A stretch of DNA of 64,000 bases from Streptomyces cavernae (GTDB lineage: Bacteria > Actinomycetota > Actinomycetes > Streptomycetales > Streptomycetaceae), in assembly GCF_004023625.1 (NCBI RefSeq), contig NZ_RPDJ01000011.1, forward strand, positions 286,389 to 350,388, given 5' to 3'. A program made the translations under genes and the position numbers. Below the pieces are notes generated by a model. The model was not told the origin of the DNA and made no database searches. It saw only the letters and a program-made list of their open reading frames with translations. Below, piece after piece: positions 62,736 to 64,000 of the stretch. Positions within the stretch are counted from its first letter, which is position 1. Each line of letters starts with the position of its first letter.

Positions 62736-63868
62736 CTGAGAGGTCGTTTTCACCTGTACTGCCTGGCTATATGGCGATTCTTGGCGTGTGGGATTGCGGT
62801 GCTGAAGAGGTAGTGGGTGTAATCGGGGCCTGCGGGCCGGGCGGGGTGACAGGTGGGGCAGGATGTGGCTTGTTCCTGTCTCATCCCAGGACGCCCGGTC
62901 TTCGTGGCTGTGCGCTTGTGTCGCTGCTGCTGTGCGCCTGGGCGCACTCGATCCGCGGCGATACGCCGGAAGCATGCCGACGCGACGCCCGTATCCAAGT
63001 GATCTGTCCGATGCCCGCTGGGAGTTGATCGAGCCGGTGCTCTCGGCCTGGCGCTTCGAGCGCCGCGGCCGGGCCCTGGACTTTGGCCGGCCGCCCGAGC
63101 ACGACCTGCGCGAAATCATGAACGCGATCCTGTACGTGGACCGCACCGGCGTGCAATGGCGCTACCTCCCGCACGACTTCCCGCACTGGAACACGGTCTA
63201 CGGCTACTTCGCCAAGTGGCAACAAGAAGGAGTGTTCGCCCAGCTCAACGGCCTTCTCTGGCAACTCTTACGGGAGAAGGAAGGACGGGACGTCGAGCCA
63301 TCGGCCTGTGTGATCGATGCCCAGAGCGTCAAGACCTCCAGCAGCGTTCATGCCTCCAGCCAGGGCATCGACGCAGGGAAGAAGATCGTGGGCAGAAAGC
63401 GGAACATCGTCACCGACACCATCGGGCTCCTGCTTGCCGTGCTGGTCACCGCGGCGAGCGTGCAGGACTCCGTAGCTGGCACCCGCCTCCTGGACCAGGT
63501 CGCCGCCGAACACCCCGGCATCCGCAAGGTGTGGGTCGACGGCGGCTACCGCCAGCACCTTGTCGAGCACGCAGCCGCCCTCGGCATCGACATGGAAATC
63601 ACCGCCCGCACCCCTGGGACCAGGGGATTCACCCCGATCCCGAAGCGGTGGGCGGTCGAACGAACCTATGGCTGGCTGATGCTCCACCGACGTCTCGCCC
63701 GTGACTACGAAACCCTGCCCGCCCGCTCCGAAGCCATGATCAACCTCGCCATGACCGACCTGATGGCCCGCCGCCTCACTGGTGAGGCCACCATCTCCTG
63801 GCGCGACCCGACACCACAGGCTAAACAGCAGATTCCGGGATAAAACATCGGGAGAAAACGACCTCTGA
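62736..63868 (+). mobile_element. IS5-type insertion sequence
   Basis: The ends carry inverted repeats: AGAGGTCGTTTTC at 62739-62751 and its complement at 63854-63866, with further partial matching outside. One transposase gene fills the right 870 nt. The 220 nt before it hold no gene. Exact boundaries and target duplications were not resolved. Confidence 0.7.
62974..63843 (+). CDS. IS5-family transposase, 289 aa
   Basis: MPTRRPYPSDLSDARWELIE is the usual start of the DUF4096 N-terminal domain, which continues to about residue 85 (TGVQWRYLPHDFPHWNTVYG). The DDE catalytic residues are in VIDAQSVKTS (D), VWVDGGYRQH (D) and RWAVERTYGWL (E). Full length and apparently intact. One TTA codon at 63268-63270. 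Confidence 0.93.
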   Translation: MPTRRPYPSDLSDARWELIEPVLSAWRFERRGRALDFGRPPEHDLREIMNAILYVDRTGVQWRYLPHDFPHWNTVYGYFAKWQQEGVFAQLNGLLWQLLREKEGRDVEPSACVIDAQSVKTSSSVHASSQGIDAGKKIVGRKRNIVTDTIGLLLAVLVTAASVQDSVAGTRLLDQVAAEHPGIRKVWVDGGYRQHLVEHAAALGIDMEITARTPGTRGFTPIPKRWAVERTYGWLMLHRRLARDYETLPARSEAMINLAMTDLMARRLTGEATISWRDPTPQAKQQIPG

Positions 63869-63936
63869 CAGCGGCGCAGGTGGGGGCGTCGATGAATTAG
63901 TGGGTTGCTTGTGGTAGTTGGGCTCGTTGATGCGGT

Positions 63937-64000
63937 ATGGGGCGCTTTGATGGATCGACGGGGTCGTTACGAGCGAAGTTCGAGACGGTGACGCCGCACT
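63937..64000 (+). CDS. Start of an open frame cut by the window end
   Basis: ATG 63937 opens MGRFDGSTGSLRAKFETVTP and continues past the window. No ribosome site stands out, and 21 codons are too few to judge. Confidence 0.25.
   Translation, partial: MGRFDGSTGSLRAKFETVTPH

Overview
The DNA is very GC-rich, with Streptomyces-type codon use, frequent GTG starts, Shine-Dalgarno-led genes, and rare TTA leucine codons confined to particular genes. It looks like a Streptomyces accessory replicon or island (a linear plasmid, phage-plasmid or integrated element) next to a specialised-metabolite gene cluster. No essential chromosomal gene was recognised.

1-10.3 kb: the end of a DNA cytosine-5 methyltransferase, a single-strand DNA-binding protein and a run of small plasmid/phage-type genes. 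This run is interrupted at about 4.3-7.3 kb by a decayed mobile region. That region holds a 2-kb unit bounded by roughly 48-bp inverted repeats (4331-6386), carrying an ankyrin-repeat gene and a recombinase remnant, followed by a zinc-ribbon/HTH gene. A frameshifted DpdA/TGT-like gene and a frameshifted LuxR-type regulator follow.

10.4-26.3 kb: an array of small, mostly unrecognised genes in repeated cassettes. Each transcription unit starts with nearly the same promoter: a TTGTTT-like -35, a 17-nt spacer containing CACGTYGGGAC, and a TAnnnT -10. A GC-rich leader hairpin and a good Shine-Dalgarno follow. Most genes are followed by a strong hairpin whose stem varies but whose loop is nearly constant (ACTCGACCT). 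Sixteen promoters and about 26 hairpins are visible. Six units read left and ten read right, diverging at 13.65-13.72 kb. Several genes are paralogues of one another. The few recognisable products are a DUF3560-type protein and a PP2C-type phosphatase.

26.3-35.8 kb: a leftward operon of a Nudix hydrolase, a P-loop nucleotide-kinase-like protein, two related RNase-H-fold (DEDD-exonuclease-like) proteins, a radical SAM enzyme, three unknown proteins and a tandem GHKL (anti-sigma-like) ATPase. Upstream is an XRE/TPR regulator. A rightward two-HTH protein (34724-35566) with a consensus promoter and probably leaderless mRNA is a candidate regulator of the promoter array. One last copy of the array promoter and a possible integrase remnant close this part.

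35.9-62.5 kb: a biosynthetic cluster of unusual composition. It has two divergent LuxR-type (LAL) regulators, a SARP regulator and an ABC exporter. A tightly overlapped operon then encodes a B12-dependent glutamate (methylaspartate) mutase, a previously hidden 34-codon ORF, a LanB-type (aminoacyl-tRNA-dependent) protein without its elimination domain, a SnoaL-like protein, a carrier protein, a stand-alone adenylation enzyme and an ATP-grasp ligase. A QueA-like protein, an aldehyde dehydrogenase and a methyltransferase follow. Two related stand-alone condensation-like proteins (DHxxxD) flank the operon. TTA codons in the SARP and in at least four operon genes suggest bldA control. A plausible theme is 3-methylaspartate (or glutamate) activation and amide ligation, possibly on a small peptide or carrier scaffold; the product cannot be named.

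62.5-64 kb: an IS5-type element lying beside the 3' remnant of another IS transposase. The right end of the cluster may be truncated here. Four single-base frameshifts in the left half (about 7.85, 9.83, 19.53 and 25.40 kb) are either real decay or assembly indels.
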